Shown piece after piece: positions 1 to 8,018 of a DNA stretch of 64,000 nt (position 1 is the first letter of the stretch; each line of letters begins with the position of its first letter). Source of the DNA: Candidatus Peribacterales bacterium. Lineage in GTDB: Bacteria > Patescibacteriota > Gracilibacteria > Peribacterales > Peribacteraceae. The position numbers and the translations under genes were made by a program. The notes beneath the pieces were generated by a model. The model had not been told where the DNA came from. It ran no database searches and saw nothing but the letters and a program-made list of their open reading frames with translations. The DNA lies in NCBI GenBank assembly GCA_020058765.1, contig JAGVDM010000004.1, positions 124,001 to 188,000 of the forward strand. Direction: 5' to 3'.

Positions 1-1
1 G

Positions 2-1543
2 GATCTGCAGCGTACCGATTTGGCTGGTGAGAAAACAGGTGTGTTCACCGGTGCGTATGTAATCAATCCGGTGAACGAAGAGCGATTGCCAATCTGGATT
101 GGTGATTTCGTGCTTGCGCACTATGGTCACGGAGCAGTGTTCGGTGATGCGCATGACGAACGTGACTTCGTGTTTGCAAAGAAGTACGACATTCCGCTCA
201 AAACTACAATCAAGCCTGCAGACGGGAAAAACGAAGATGCAATTCAGAATCTGGAGATCTGCTTTTCCGATGACGGCATTCTCTATGATTCCGACAAATT
301 CTCGGGTCTTACTTCCGCCGAGGCTCGCAAGAAGATCACCGCATGGCTGGAGAGCCTGGAGAGTGGACGTCGTGTTGTGCAGTATCGTCTGCGCGACTGG
401 TCTATTAGTCGGCAGCGCTACTGGGGCGCGCCGATTCCTGTTGTGTATGATCCGGAAGGCAATCCGCACCCTGTGCCAGATGAGCACCTCCCGTGGTTGC
501 TCCCTACAGATGTGGAGTTCAAACCCACAGGTACTGCGCCACTCGCGCAGAGCAAGGAACTGGTAGAGCGCACAGAGAAGATTTTCGGAAAAGGCTGGAA
601 GCCAGAAGTGGACACCATGGATACGTTCGTGTGTTCCAGCTTCTACTATCTTCGCTATCTTGCAGGTGATGATTTACAGCATGTCATCGACCCAACAACA
701 GAGAAGCACTGGATGCCTGTGAGCATGTATATAGGAGGTGCAGAGCACGCCTGCATGCATCTCATCTACGCACGATTTGTCATGATGGCATTGCATGACT
801 TTGGCTTTGTGAAGCACGATGAACCGTTCAAAAAATTAGTTCATCAGGGCACAATTACCAATCAAGGTGCCAAAATGAGCAAGAGCAAAGGCAACGTGGT
901 GAGCCCCGATGCATTCGTGGAGCACCATGGGTCGGATGTATTCCGGATGTACCTCATGTTCATGGGGCCATTCACACAAGGAGGGGACTGGAGCGATACG
1001 GGTATTAAGGGCATCGATCGATTTGTGCAGCGTATCTATAAGCTCTGCACCACATCCGTAGATGCGAAAGCAGCAACAAGCTCGGCAGTAACCACCAAGC
1101 TCCACGCCACGATCAAAAAGTGCACGGAAGACATTGAGCGTTTGCACTTCAACACGGTGATCAGTGCCCTCATGGAGTTGCTGAATACCTTAGAAGGGGA
1201 GGGGAGTGTGCACCCCGATGTTGCCAAAACGCTTGTGGTACTCCTGGCGCCCATCGCGCCACATCTTTCTGATGAACTATGGGAGGCACTTGGCGGCAAG
1301 GGCTTTGTGCTTGAGCAGCGTTGGCCCGCCTTCGATCCAGCTCTCCTTGTTGCAGAGTCTGTAGTGATTGCAGTGCAAGTGAATGGCAAACTCCGCGGTC
1401 AGGTCACGGTACCTGCAGAAGCTTCACAGGAAGACGTATACGCTGCAGCGCTGGAAGAAGAGAACGTCGCAAAATTCATCGATGGCAACGAACCCAAAAA
1501 GGTGATCTACGTCCGCGGCCGACTGCTCAACATTGTGGTGTAA
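2..1543 (+). CDS. leuS: Leucyl-tRNA synthetase, C-terminal part (5' end outside window)
   Basis: Class I aminoacyl-tRNA synthetase that charges tRNA-Leu in the cytoplasm. The reading frame is open from base 2, so the gene enters the window already in the CP1 editing domain (HDERDFVFA, which keeps the editing Asp). It continues through the catalytic domain to the KMSKS loop (AKMSKSKGNVV, near base 875), the anticodon-binding helical bundle, and a C-terminal domain ending at TAA. The HIGH motif and about 300 N-terminal residues lie outside the window. One oddity is that the usual GTGAVMAVPAHD stretch of the editing site reads GHGAVFGDAHD. The next gene is convergent and starts 5 bp away. Confidence 0.96.
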   Translation, partial: DLQRTDLAGEKTGVFTGAYVINPVNEERLPIWIGDFVLAHYGHGAVFGDAHDERDFVFAKKYDIPLKTTIKPADGKNEDAIQNLEICFSDDGILYDSDKFSGLTSAEARKKITAWLESLESGRRVVQYRLRDWSISRQRYWGAPIPVVYDPEGNPHPVPDEHLPWLLPTDVEFKPTGTAPLAQSKELVERTEKIFGKGWKPEVDTMDTFVCSSFYYLRYLAGDDLQHVIDPTTEKHWMPVSMYIGGAEHACMHLIYARFVMMALHDFGFVKHDEPFKKLVHQGTITNQGAKMSKSKGNVVSPDAFVEHHGSDVFRMYLMFMGPFTQGGDWSDTGIKGIDRFVQRIYKLCTTSVDAKAATSSAVTTKLHATIKKCTEDIERLHFNTVISALMELLNTLEGEGSVHPDVAKTLVVLLAPIAPHLSDELWEALGGKGFVLEQRWPAFDPALLVAESVVIAVQVNGKLRGQVTVPAEASQEDVYAAALEEENVAKFIDGNEPKKVIYVRGRLLNIVV

Positions 1544-1548
1544 CGAGA

Positions 1549-2049
1549 CTACGCTCCAGCGAGCCCCTGTACGGAATATCGTGGATTGGATCGACCACGG
1601 GCTTCTTGTATAAGTTTTTCAAGGGCGCTGGCATCTGCAATGAACTCAGGACTCGGCTCATAGATCTCCGCCATCTCGGCGCCGTATCGCACCTTCATGA
1701 TTAAGTAGGCGATTTCCTGCAGTGGTCGTTGCTGAGCGAGCTTTTCGCGCAGACATTCCGCGCACCCCATGCGGGTAATTGCGCCGATACGTCCGAGGAG
1801 CTTTCTTTGGCGGAATTCCACAGCGTCTTCTGGTGAGACGATTTGCCCGTTCGGTAATTCCGTAAGGTCAAGATCACCCATCATCTGTTGGAACAGAACC
1901 GAATCACGGTATGTCTCTACTGGTGCCACTGCTGCCTGCACCTCTTGCTCCTCATCCTCTCTAAAACCAGTTTCTTCTTTGAGTTGCATGTACCGCAAGG
2001 AATCTTCTGGGCGGTAACCGTCATCCAGGGGATCGGGTCGCAGGGTCAT
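1549..2049 (-). CDS. Hypothetical protein, 166 aa
   Basis: I do not recognise this family. It is an acidic, soluble-looking protein with no signal peptide or membrane segment. It has two cysteines close together in GCAECLREK (about residues 95-103), then a helix-rich C-terminal half containing YLIMKVRYGAEMAEIYEPSPEF. It is convergent with leuS and ends 5 bp from it. The ATG is preceded by a C/T-rich leader (CTTTCTCCTTTTCTCCC) rather than a Shine-Dalgarno site, one of the two start types seen throughout this window. Confidence 0.7.
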   Translation of the reverse strand: MTLRPDPLDDGYRPEDSLRYMQLKEETGFREDEEQEVQAAVAPVETYRDSVLFQQMMGDLDLTELPNGQIVSPEDAVEFRQRKLLGRIGAITRMGCAECLREKLAQQRPLQEIAYLIMKVRYGAEMAEIYEPSPEFIADASALEKLIQEARGRSNPRYSVQGLAGA

Positions 2050-2100
2050 GGGAGAAAAGGAGAAAGTACAAGATGTATTACCCCTGGGGGCGCAGGCATG

Positions 2101-2760
2101 TCAATCGCGTACCGCAACAATGCCCGTTCGGAACTGTTCACGATCCAGCGGTATGGTCTTCTGGATGCGCAGGCCGGCGCTTTCTACAAGATCGGCAATG
2201 CCATCGGGAGAGAACCGCATGTGTGTTTCCAGGAATGCTGCATCACCCATTTGCTGTCGCCATTTCTGCTCTTCGTTTGCAGTAAGTAATTGCAGTACAC
2301 GATCTCGGCTCTGATGCTTGAGTGTGTAATCCACAATGCTCAAGGTTGCTCCGTGTTGGAAGTACGACAGATCTCGTAGCAGCATGCGAGCTTCTTCTGG
2401 AGGGAGAAGACACAGTACATACGACAAATTCACAATATCGCTTTGCACCGGGTTCGCACTCCAGATCAGCGCTTCCGAAATGACGCGTGTATTGGGTCTG
2501 CGTGACGGTTGCACTTCCTGCGTATCGTAGAGCAGGAGGAGGTCTCGCTGTTCCAGCACGTTTTCCAAGATTGTTCGCGATACTCCTTTCTCCGCACCGC
2601 AACCGTAATCCAGCACGGTAATAGACGATTTTCCTGTAGCTGCATGTACCTCCGCGCACGTATCGCGGTAGAGGTCTTCTTGCTTCATGAATGCCTCAAA
2701 ATGTCGTCCGTTCGCTTCGTAGAACATTGCGCGGAAGAATACTATTCTTGTCATACCCAT
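2101..2760 (-). CDS. SAM-dependent methyltransferase-like protein
   Basis: Class I (Rossmann) methyltransferase. The N-terminal helices are followed by the SAM-binding strand-loop ITVLDYGCGAEKG, an acidic strand end (LLLLYDTQE), and a later strand containing SYVLCLLPPEEARMLLRDL. This resembles a post-motif II/III region in which a polar residue replaces the usual Asp. The substrate cannot be told from sequence. The frame stays open up to a TTG at 2793. I prefer the ATG at 2758-2760 (219 aa), or the ATG six bases further in, because the extra N-terminus looks uncharacteristic. It is divergent from the RNA methyltransferase gene at 2822. Confidence 0.65.
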   Translation of the reverse strand: MGMTRIVFFRAMFYEANGRHFEAFMKQEDLYRDTCAEVHAATGKSSITVLDYGCGAEKGVSRTILENVLEQRDLLLLYDTQEVQPSRRPNTRVISEALIWSANPVQSDIVNLSYVLCLLPPEEARMLLRDLSYFQHGATLSIVDYTLKHQSRDRVLQLLTANEEQKWRQQMGDAAFLETHMRFSPDGIADLVESAGLRIQKTIPLDREQFRTGIVAVRD

Positions 2761-2808
2761 TCCAGCGGATTCTTGCGAAAACCGATGGGGCAACAGCGAC
2801 GAATGTCG

Positions 2809-2814
2809 TAGGAT
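2809..2814 (+). promoter_or_regulatory. -10 hexamer of a near-leaderless promoter
   Basis: TAGGAT ends 7 nt before the ATG at 2822, which would place the transcription start at or next to the start codon. No good -35 box is visible, so this rests on the repeated window-wide pattern. Confidence 0.4.
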
Positions 2815-2821
2815 GATGCGG

Positions 2822-4252
2822 ATGTCTCACCCGTTCGACCGCTACGCGGATTACACCGATGTGGAAGCACTGAAGGCGATTTCGCAGAAGCCCCTGCGGA
2901 AATGTTTGCGCGTGAACGGCCTCAAGTCATCTGTAGAGGCATTGCACACATGGGGCGCACGTCACGGTTGGCTGCTTACACCGGTTCCATGGATTGCATC
3001 CGGGTTCTTTATCGACCGCGAAAATCGCGACACTGCACTTGGGAAGGATCTGCTGCACCTGCTCGGTCACACGTATATGCAGGAGGCATCGAGCATGTTG
3101 CCGCCTGTACTGCTCGATCCCCAGCCTGGCGAAGCGGTGCTCGACATGAGTGCAGCTCCGGGGAGTAAAACTACACAGATGTCTGCAGCGATGCGTAATA
3201 GCGGTGTTCTCATAGCAAACGATGTGCAAGAAAAGCGCCTGTGGACACTCAAAGCAGCTCTGCATCGCGCAGGAACAGTGAACACGATCGTTACGAAAAA
3301 AGTTGGGCAGTGGTTTGCCAAGAACATGACCGAGCGATTCGATCGCGTTCTCTGCGATGCACCGTGTACCGCGCAAGGCACCGCTCGCAAGAACATCGAG
3401 GCACTCGAATTCTGCTCTCTCGATTCGATCGAGAAAATGGCTCGCTTGCAGGTGGAGCTCCTGGAGGCCGCGGTGCACGCGGCGAAAGTGGGCGGGAGAA
3501 TCGTGTATTCCACTTGCACGCTCACACCCGAGGAAAATGAGATGGTAGTGCGCTCAATATTGAACAAATTTAGTGATCAATTGGAGATCGTTGACCCGCG
3601 AGTACTCCCGCTACACATCTGGGATTGCGCACGTGCCGTCGAAGATTCGTTTATCGTGCAGCGCGCACTGGGGGAAGCGGAGCCATTGCCAATGCTTCGC
3701 ATTTGGCCGCACGCCTACGATGTTGAAGGATTCTTCTGTGCTGTGCTCCATAAGCGTGCGAGCACACTCGCCCCAGAATGGCGCGATACGGTACTCCGTC
3801 AGGAGCGCCCGCTCATGCGATCACAAATGCACCAGATCGATACTGCGCTCGAGAGCGTCTACGGTACGCACTTCCACATGGAGCATGAGCAACTTTGGCA
3901 TCGCGCAGAGCAGTACGTACTCATCAATGGAGCGGCAGCAGAATTCCCACTACCCGTTCAGAACTACTCTATGGGTTTGCCGTTCGCCAAAAGTGTAAAG
4001 GATGGTCGGTTCCGCATCACACACGAGCTCGCCACACTTCGCGGTATGCAGGCAACGAACAACTCTATCGATCTTTCAGAGGAACAAGTGGACAGTGTGC
4101 TAGCTGGTGGGGACACATCCTGTGCCCCGGAACTCCGAGGAGACATCGTGCTTCGGGCAGGCGGCATAGTGCTTGGCACTGGTCTGGCGCAAGAGGGGAT
4201 ACTGCGAAATCGATTGTCCCGTTGGCTGGTGCAACACACGAGTGACAGATAG
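2822..4252 (+). CDS. NOL1/NOP2/sun-family RNA (cytosine-5) methyltransferase
   Basis: RsmF/RsmB-type m5C methyltransferase that modifies rRNA or tRNA using SAM. Visible motifs in order are VLDMSAAPGSKTTQMSA (SAM-binding motif I, near residue 105), FDRVLCDAPCTAQGT (motif IV with its Cys), and RIVYSTCTLTPEENE (motif VI with the catalytic Cys). The C-terminal half (about residues 300-475) looks like the RsmF-type RNA-binding/PUA-like extension. The ATG at 2822 (476 aa) fits a -10 box 7 nt upstream; a second ATG three codons earlier, at 2813, is possible. The next gene, dnaG, follows after 27 bp with its own promoter. Confidence 0.88.
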   Translation: MSHPFDRYADYTDVEALKAISQKPLRKCLRVNGLKSSVEALHTWGARHGWLLTPVPWIASGFFIDRENRDTALGKDLLHLLGHTYMQEASSMLPPVLLDPQPGEAVLDMSAAPGSKTTQMSAAMRNSGVLIANDVQEKRLWTLKAALHRAGTVNTIVTKKVGQWFAKNMTERFDRVLCDAPCTAQGTARKNIEALEFCSLDSIEKMARLQVELLEAAVHAAKVGGRIVYSTCTLTPEENEMVVRSILNKFSDQLEIVDPRVLPLHIWDCARAVEDSFIVQRALGEAEPLPMLRIWPHAYDVEGFFCAVLHKRASTLAPEWRDTVLRQERPLMRSQMHQIDTALESVYGTHFHMEHEQLWHRAEQYVLINGAAAEFPLPVQNYSMGLPFAKSVKDGRFRITHELATLRGMQATNNSIDLSEEQVDSVLAGGDTSCAPELRGDIVLRAGGIVLGTGLAQEGILRNRLSRWLVQHTSDR

Positions 4253-4268
4253 TCCTTTGGGGTATACT
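4242..4268 (+). promoter_or_regulatory. Promoter of dnaG, near-leaderless
   Basis: GTGACA (4242-4247), a 15-bp spacer, then TATACT (4263-4268). The hexamer ends 11 nt before the dnaG ATG at 4280. Confidence 0.5.
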
Positions 4269-4279
4269 TCCCTTCCTCC

Positions 4280-6034
4280 ATGGAACCGACTGATGCCATC
4301 AAAGCCCGGCTATCGATCGACGAGCTCGTCGGTCAGTATCGACAACTCCAGAAGAAGGGGAGGAACTTCCTGTGCTTGTGCCCGTTCCATAACGATACAC
4401 ATGCCAGCATGGTCGTCTCGCCAGATAAGGGCATCGCATACTGTTTTGCATGCAATAGTGGCGGCGACATTTTCTCCTTTTACGAGAAGATCGAAGGTGT
4501 AGATTTTCGCCAAGCACTCAAAGACCTTGCTGACCGCACTGGTGTTGAGCTGCCAAAGCTCCCCACAGTAAGTAAAGAAACAAAGGATGAGAAGGAGCGA
4601 CTGCGCGAGTGCCTCGAGTGTGCACAGTCATTCTTCGCAAAAGAACTTTCCAAGAGCGCATTTGCATCTGAGTACCTTGCCAAGCGCGGAGTTCCCACTG
4701 AACAAATCGTCGAATTCGGCCTTGGCTACGCACCCGATTCATTTTCGGAATCGTATGAGCATCTGCTCAAAGAGGGCTTCTCTAAGCGAGAAATTCTGCA
4801 GGCAGGATTGGGCGTGCAGAAGGATCTTGCCGAAGGGAAAATCTACGATCGTTTCCGGAACCGCCTCATGTTCCCTATTCACGATGTGCAGGGGCGCATT
4901 GTAGGTTTTGGTGGCAGAACACTCGGCGAAGGAGATGCGAAGTACATCAACTCTGCGGAAGGGCCTCTGTATCACAAATCAGAAATTCTCTACGGCTTCC
5001 ATTATGCAAAAGATGCCATGCGCACAGCGGAGAAAGTCGTAATGGTCGAAGGCTATTTCGATGTGCTCGCGTGTCATCGTGTTGGGGTACACAACGTGGT
5101 GGCCGTCAGTGGCACTGCGCTCACCGAGCAACACGTACGCTTGCTCAAACGTTCTTGCTCCACTGTATTACTCTGCCTCGATCAAGACCGCGCCGGACGC
5201 GATGCGTCCGAGCGCGCGTACTTCATGTGCACTGCAGAGGAATTGCATGTGCAAGCTGCGGTTCTTCCGCAAAAAGATCCGGCCGATGTGGTGAACAGTG
5301 ATCCTGCATTGTTACAGCGCACGCTCACAGAAGGCGGCCTGCCGTTTGTGGAGCACGTGATTGCACAGTGGCAGGCGCGTGGTGTGCACACAACCGAAGA
5401 AAAGCGCGAGGCTGCTGAGCAGATTCTTCCCCTTATTCACTCTGCACCTACTTCCGTGGAGCAGGAGGAATACATTCGGAAAGCTGCTGTGCTGCTTGGT
5501 TCCACAGAAACAGCCGTGCGTGATGATTTGTTGCGCAATCGCAAGCGCGAACAGCGGCCAGTACCACAGAAAGAGCAAGGAGAACCTGCCCCAGTCGTAT
5601 CTGGGCAATTCTCCCAACTGGAAGTCGCACTCGGGCTCTTTTTGTTCTATCCGCAGCACCGTGCACTGCTTGGTGAGCTCATAGAACCAACGGAAGGTTT
5701 CTGCGGCGCTCTGTACCAGGCACTGAAGGTACTGCCACCCGGTAATGATCCTATTCAGATCCCTGCACTGTCGTTACAACCGGAAGATCGAGAGCGCGCC
5801 TCTATTTTGCAGCTTTTCTGTGAGGAACATGACTTCGCTCGCTGGTCAGACAACCTCGCCATTCGTGAAATCCGGAAGAATTGTGCGAATGCCAATCGCA
5901 CGCTGCTGCGCAAAAAGCTCGCGGAGGTGACAAACGAGCTTGTGGCTGCACGACGCGATGGACGGCGTACCGAAGAGGATCGTTTGAGCACAGAATACAA
6001 TCATCTACTCAAGCTGGCTAAGATGGCCAGGTGA
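4280..6034 (+). CDS. dnaG: DNA primase
   Basis: Synthesises RNA primers at the replication fork, working with the replicative helicase. The N-terminal CHC2 zinc finger is clear (CLCPFHND, then YCFACNSGGDIFSF, residues about 32-65). The primase catalytic core follows, and then the TOPRIM domain (VVMVEGYFDVLACH, and LLCLDQDRAGRDAS with the metal-binding DxD, residues about 255-335). The C-terminal part (after residue 440) is a weakly conserved helicase-interaction region. Length of 584 aa is typical. It sits directly upstream of rpoD, the conserved dnaG-rpoD order of the macromolecular-synthesis operon, but rpoD has its own promoter here. Confidence 0.97.
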   Translation: MEPTDAIKARLSIDELVGQYRQLQKKGRNFLCLCPFHNDTHASMVVSPDKGIAYCFACNSGGDIFSFYEKIEGVDFRQALKDLADRTGVELPKLPTVSKETKDEKERLRECLECAQSFFAKELSKSAFASEYLAKRGVPTEQIVEFGLGYAPDSFSESYEHLLKEGFSKREILQAGLGVQKDLAEGKIYDRFRNRLMFPIHDVQGRIVGFGGRTLGEGDAKYINSAEGPLYHKSEILYGFHYAKDAMRTAEKVVMVEGYFDVLACHRVGVHNVVAVSGTALTEQHVRLLKRSCSTVLLCLDQDRAGRDASERAYFMCTAEELHVQAAVLPQKDPADVVNSDPALLQRTLTEGGLPFVEHVIAQWQARGVHTTEEKREAAEQILPLIHSAPTSVEQEEYIRKAAVLLGSTETAVRDDLLRNRKREQRPVPQKEQGEPAPVVSGQFSQLEVALGLFLFYPQHRALLGELIEPTEGFCGALYQALKVLPPGNDPIQIPALSLQPEDRERASILQLFCEEHDFARWSDNLAIREIRKNCANANRTLLRKKLAEVTNELVAARRDGRRTEEDRLSTEYNHLLKLAKMAR

Positions 6035-6061
6035 GAACTGCCTGAAACGTCCCGGAATCTC

Positions 6062-6089
6062 TTGGCGCGATCAAGATTTTGCCTATACT
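6062..6089 (+). promoter_or_regulatory. Promoter of rpoD, near-leaderless
   Basis: TTGGCG (6062-6067), a 16-bp spacer, then TATACT (6084-6089), which ends 10 nt before the ATG at 6100. The close position argues against the upstream in-frame TTG at 6079, which lies inside the spacer. Confidence 0.7.
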
Positions 6090-6099
6090 GCGAACCTAC

Positions 6100-7608
6100 A
6101 TGGCATCGCACCCCCGAAAGTTTATTGCTCAGCCGACGGATGATGACTTGAAAAAGTTTCCGGAGGCAGTGAAGCACTTGATCAAGAAAGGCCGAGAACA
6201 GCGCTACGTGACTCATCAAGAGATCATGGCCGCTGTGCCAAATGCAGAGAAAGACGTAGAACTCCTCGATGAGGTCTACACGCTGCTTGTCGATTTGGGT
6301 ATCCAGGTCATCGACGTGAAAGATGCACTCATTTGGGAACGCAAGAGCAAGGGGACGGCAGGTGTTCCAGAGCCTTCCGAGGATCTGGCGCAGATCGTAT
6401 CCGCTGATGATGATGAGGAAGAGATTGAAGAGGTGCGAGAAGAAGAGGATGAATCCGTTGAAGTAGAAGATGATGACGAGCCAACGGGCAAGGCAGACAA
6501 GATCGATGCAGACGAAGAGGACAATCGATTGGAGATGATTGCGACGGCAGGTATCGCTGCCGATGAGCGCGAGCTTTCCGTTGAAGATCGCAGCAAGCGC
6601 CGGCGCGAACGCGAAGTCGACCTGCTGGAAATCAGCAACGACTCCGTGCGCATGTATCTTTCTGAGATCGGCCGCGTGCCGCTCATCGACGCAAAGAAAG
6701 AAGTGGAACTCGCTCGTCGCATTCGCAAGGGCGATGCGGCTGCCAAGCAGCAGTTGGCCGAGGCGAACCTTCGCCTCGTTGTCTCTATCGCCAAAAAGTA
6801 CATCGGTCGCGGTCTTTCCTTCCTTGATCTCATTCAGGAAGGAAACATTGGCCTCTTCCGCGCTGTGGAAAAATTCGATCCTGAGCGCGGATTCAAGTTC
6901 TCGACCTACGCAACCTGGTGGATCCGTCAGGCGATTACGCGTGCGATTGCCGATCAGGCGCGCACAATTCGTATTCCTGTGCACATGGTGGAGACTATCA
7001 ACAAGCTTACGCATACACAGCGTCGCTTGGTGCAGGAGCTCGGTCGCGAACCTACGGTGGAAGAGCTCGCTGTGGAAATGGAAATGGACGTGAAGAAGGT
7101 CCGTCACATTCAGAAAATCAGCCAGGACATCATTTCGCTCGAATCCCCAGTGGGAAGCGAGGAAGACAGCAAGCTCGGAGACTTCATCGAAGATGAAGAT
7201 GCCGTGAACCCATTCGAAGCAACCAACCGCCAGCTGCGCAAAGAGAACGTGCATGCGATGCTCGACTTCCTCACGCCGCGTGAGCGCAAGATTATCGAGA
7301 TGCGCTTCGGCCTGCGTGACGGCATCGGTCACACGCTCGAAGAGGTGGGCAAGGAATTCGGCGTTACCCGCGAGCGTATCCGTCAGATCGAAGCCAAGGT
7401 GCTCCAGAAGATGCGCGACCATCCCCGGTCGCTCTCCATTCGCGAACACGGCGGCAGCCCCAAGCGCGTTGGGTTTTCCTCTACAGGCTCATTTGCGCAT
7501 AGCAAGATCTGCCCGCAATGTCGTAAAGGCACGTTCGTTCAGCTTGTAAAAGACGGGCGGCCGATCCTCAAGTGCGACTCGTGCGCATACGAGGTTTCCA
7601 AACACTAA
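6100..7608 (+). CDS. rpoD: Primary sigma-70 factor with C-terminal zinc ribbon
   Basis: Housekeeping sigma factor that directs RNA polymerase to promoters. A sigma 1.1-like N-terminal domain (residues about 5-75) is followed by a very acidic linker (about 90-160) and regions 1.2-2 from about residue 180, with the region 2.3/2.4 signature [19 protein letters not shown]. Region 3 comes next, then region 4 with the helix-turn-helix [20 protein letters not shown] (to about 445). The normal family ends there. This protein has about 55 more residues containing CPQC, 17 residues, then CDSC, which looks like a four-Cys zinc ribbon. The start at ATG 6100 (502 aa) is chosen from the promoter position. 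Confidence 0.97.
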   Translation: MASHPRKFIAQPTDDDLKKFPEAVKHLIKKGREQRYVTHQEIMAAVPNAEKDVELLDEVYTLLVDLGIQVIDVKDALIWERKSKGTAGVPEPSEDLAQIVSADDDEEEIEEVREEEDESVEVEDDDEPTGKADKIDADEEDNRLEMIATAGIAADERELSVEDRSKRRREREVDLLEISNDSVRMYLSEIGRVPLIDAKKEVELARRIRKGDAAAKQQLAEANLRLVVSIAKKYIGRGLSFLDLIQEGNIGLFRAVEKFDPERGFKFSTYATWWIRQAITRAIADQARTIRIPVHMVETINKLTHTQRRLVQELGREPTVEELAVEMEMDVKKVRHIQKISQDIISLESPVGSEEDSKLGDFIEDEDAVNPFEATNRQLRKENVHAMLDFLTPRERKIIEMRFGLRDGIGHTLEEVGKEFGVTRERIRQIEAKVLQKMRDHPRSLSIREHGGSPKRVGFSSTGSFAHSKICPQCRKGTFVQLVKDGRPILKCDSCAYEVSKH

Positions 7609-7612
7609 CAAA

Positions 7613-7650
7613 AACGGCAGCCCCCGTGGAGCCGCCGTTCTCGTATATTT
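7613..7650 (+). terminator. Rho-independent terminator after rpoD
   Basis: Inverted repeat AACGGCAGC / GCCGCCGTT (7613-7621 with 7631-7639, one mismatch), followed by a T-rich stretch. It may also serve the convergent small gene at 7657. Confidence 0.65.
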
Positions 7651-7656
7651 TCATGA

Positions 7657-7869
7657 TTACTTGCAGCACTTCACAGCCTTGAAGACTGCGGAGACGCCGA
7701 CGAGGACGTACACAATGTTCTCTACCGTTGGCCAGCTGCCAAGCAGCATCTCAACGACGTTTCCCTGGAAGCCCAGCAGATTGCCGAGACCGACCAGACC
7801 CCAGTTGAGGGCACCGACGAGAACAAGAATCCAGGCAACTTTGCCTGCCGTAGAGCTGTCACAGGTCAT
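7657..7869 (-). CDS. DUF378-type small membrane protein, 70 aa
   Basis: Two-helix integral membrane protein. The signature ILVLVGALNWGLVGL (residues about 15-29) and the second helix (IVYVLVGVSAVF, about 52-63) match the DUF378 family, whose function is unknown. It ends KAVKCCK, with a Cys pair at the C-terminus. The frame stays open far upstream, but the ATG at 7867-7869 gives the family's usual 70-residue length. That ATG is preceded by a purine-poor leader (CATTCTTTCCCCTCTTCTTTC), not a Shine-Dalgarno site. Confidence 0.85.
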   Translation of the reverse strand: MTCDSSTAGKVAWILVLVGALNWGLVGLGNLLGFQGNVVEMLLGSWPTVENIVYVLVGVSAVFKAVKCCK

Positions 7870-8006
7870 GAAAGAAGAGGGGAAAGAATGATTGCCTAGT
7901 ACTCTAGCATTCCGGCTTCTGCAATTTGCCAACAAGCCTTGCAGTAGAGCGAAAATCCATGCGTAATCCACAAAACGAATACCAGTGCACTTCTGTATGT
8001 GTTGGG

Positions 8007-8012
8007 TATGAT
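8007..8012 (+). promoter_or_regulatory. -10 hexamer of leaderless helicase promoter
   Basis: TATGAT ends exactly 6 nt before the ATG at 8019, the spacing expected if transcription starts on the A of the ATG. The -35 region is weak. Confidence 0.5.
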
Positions 8013-8018
8013 GAGGGT

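Noticed and set aside
6001-7449. Long open frame opposite rpoD (482 codons, minus strand)
   Set aside because: Translation is His/Leu/Phe-rich antisense of a clearly real sigma factor, with no domain and no promoter or start signal.
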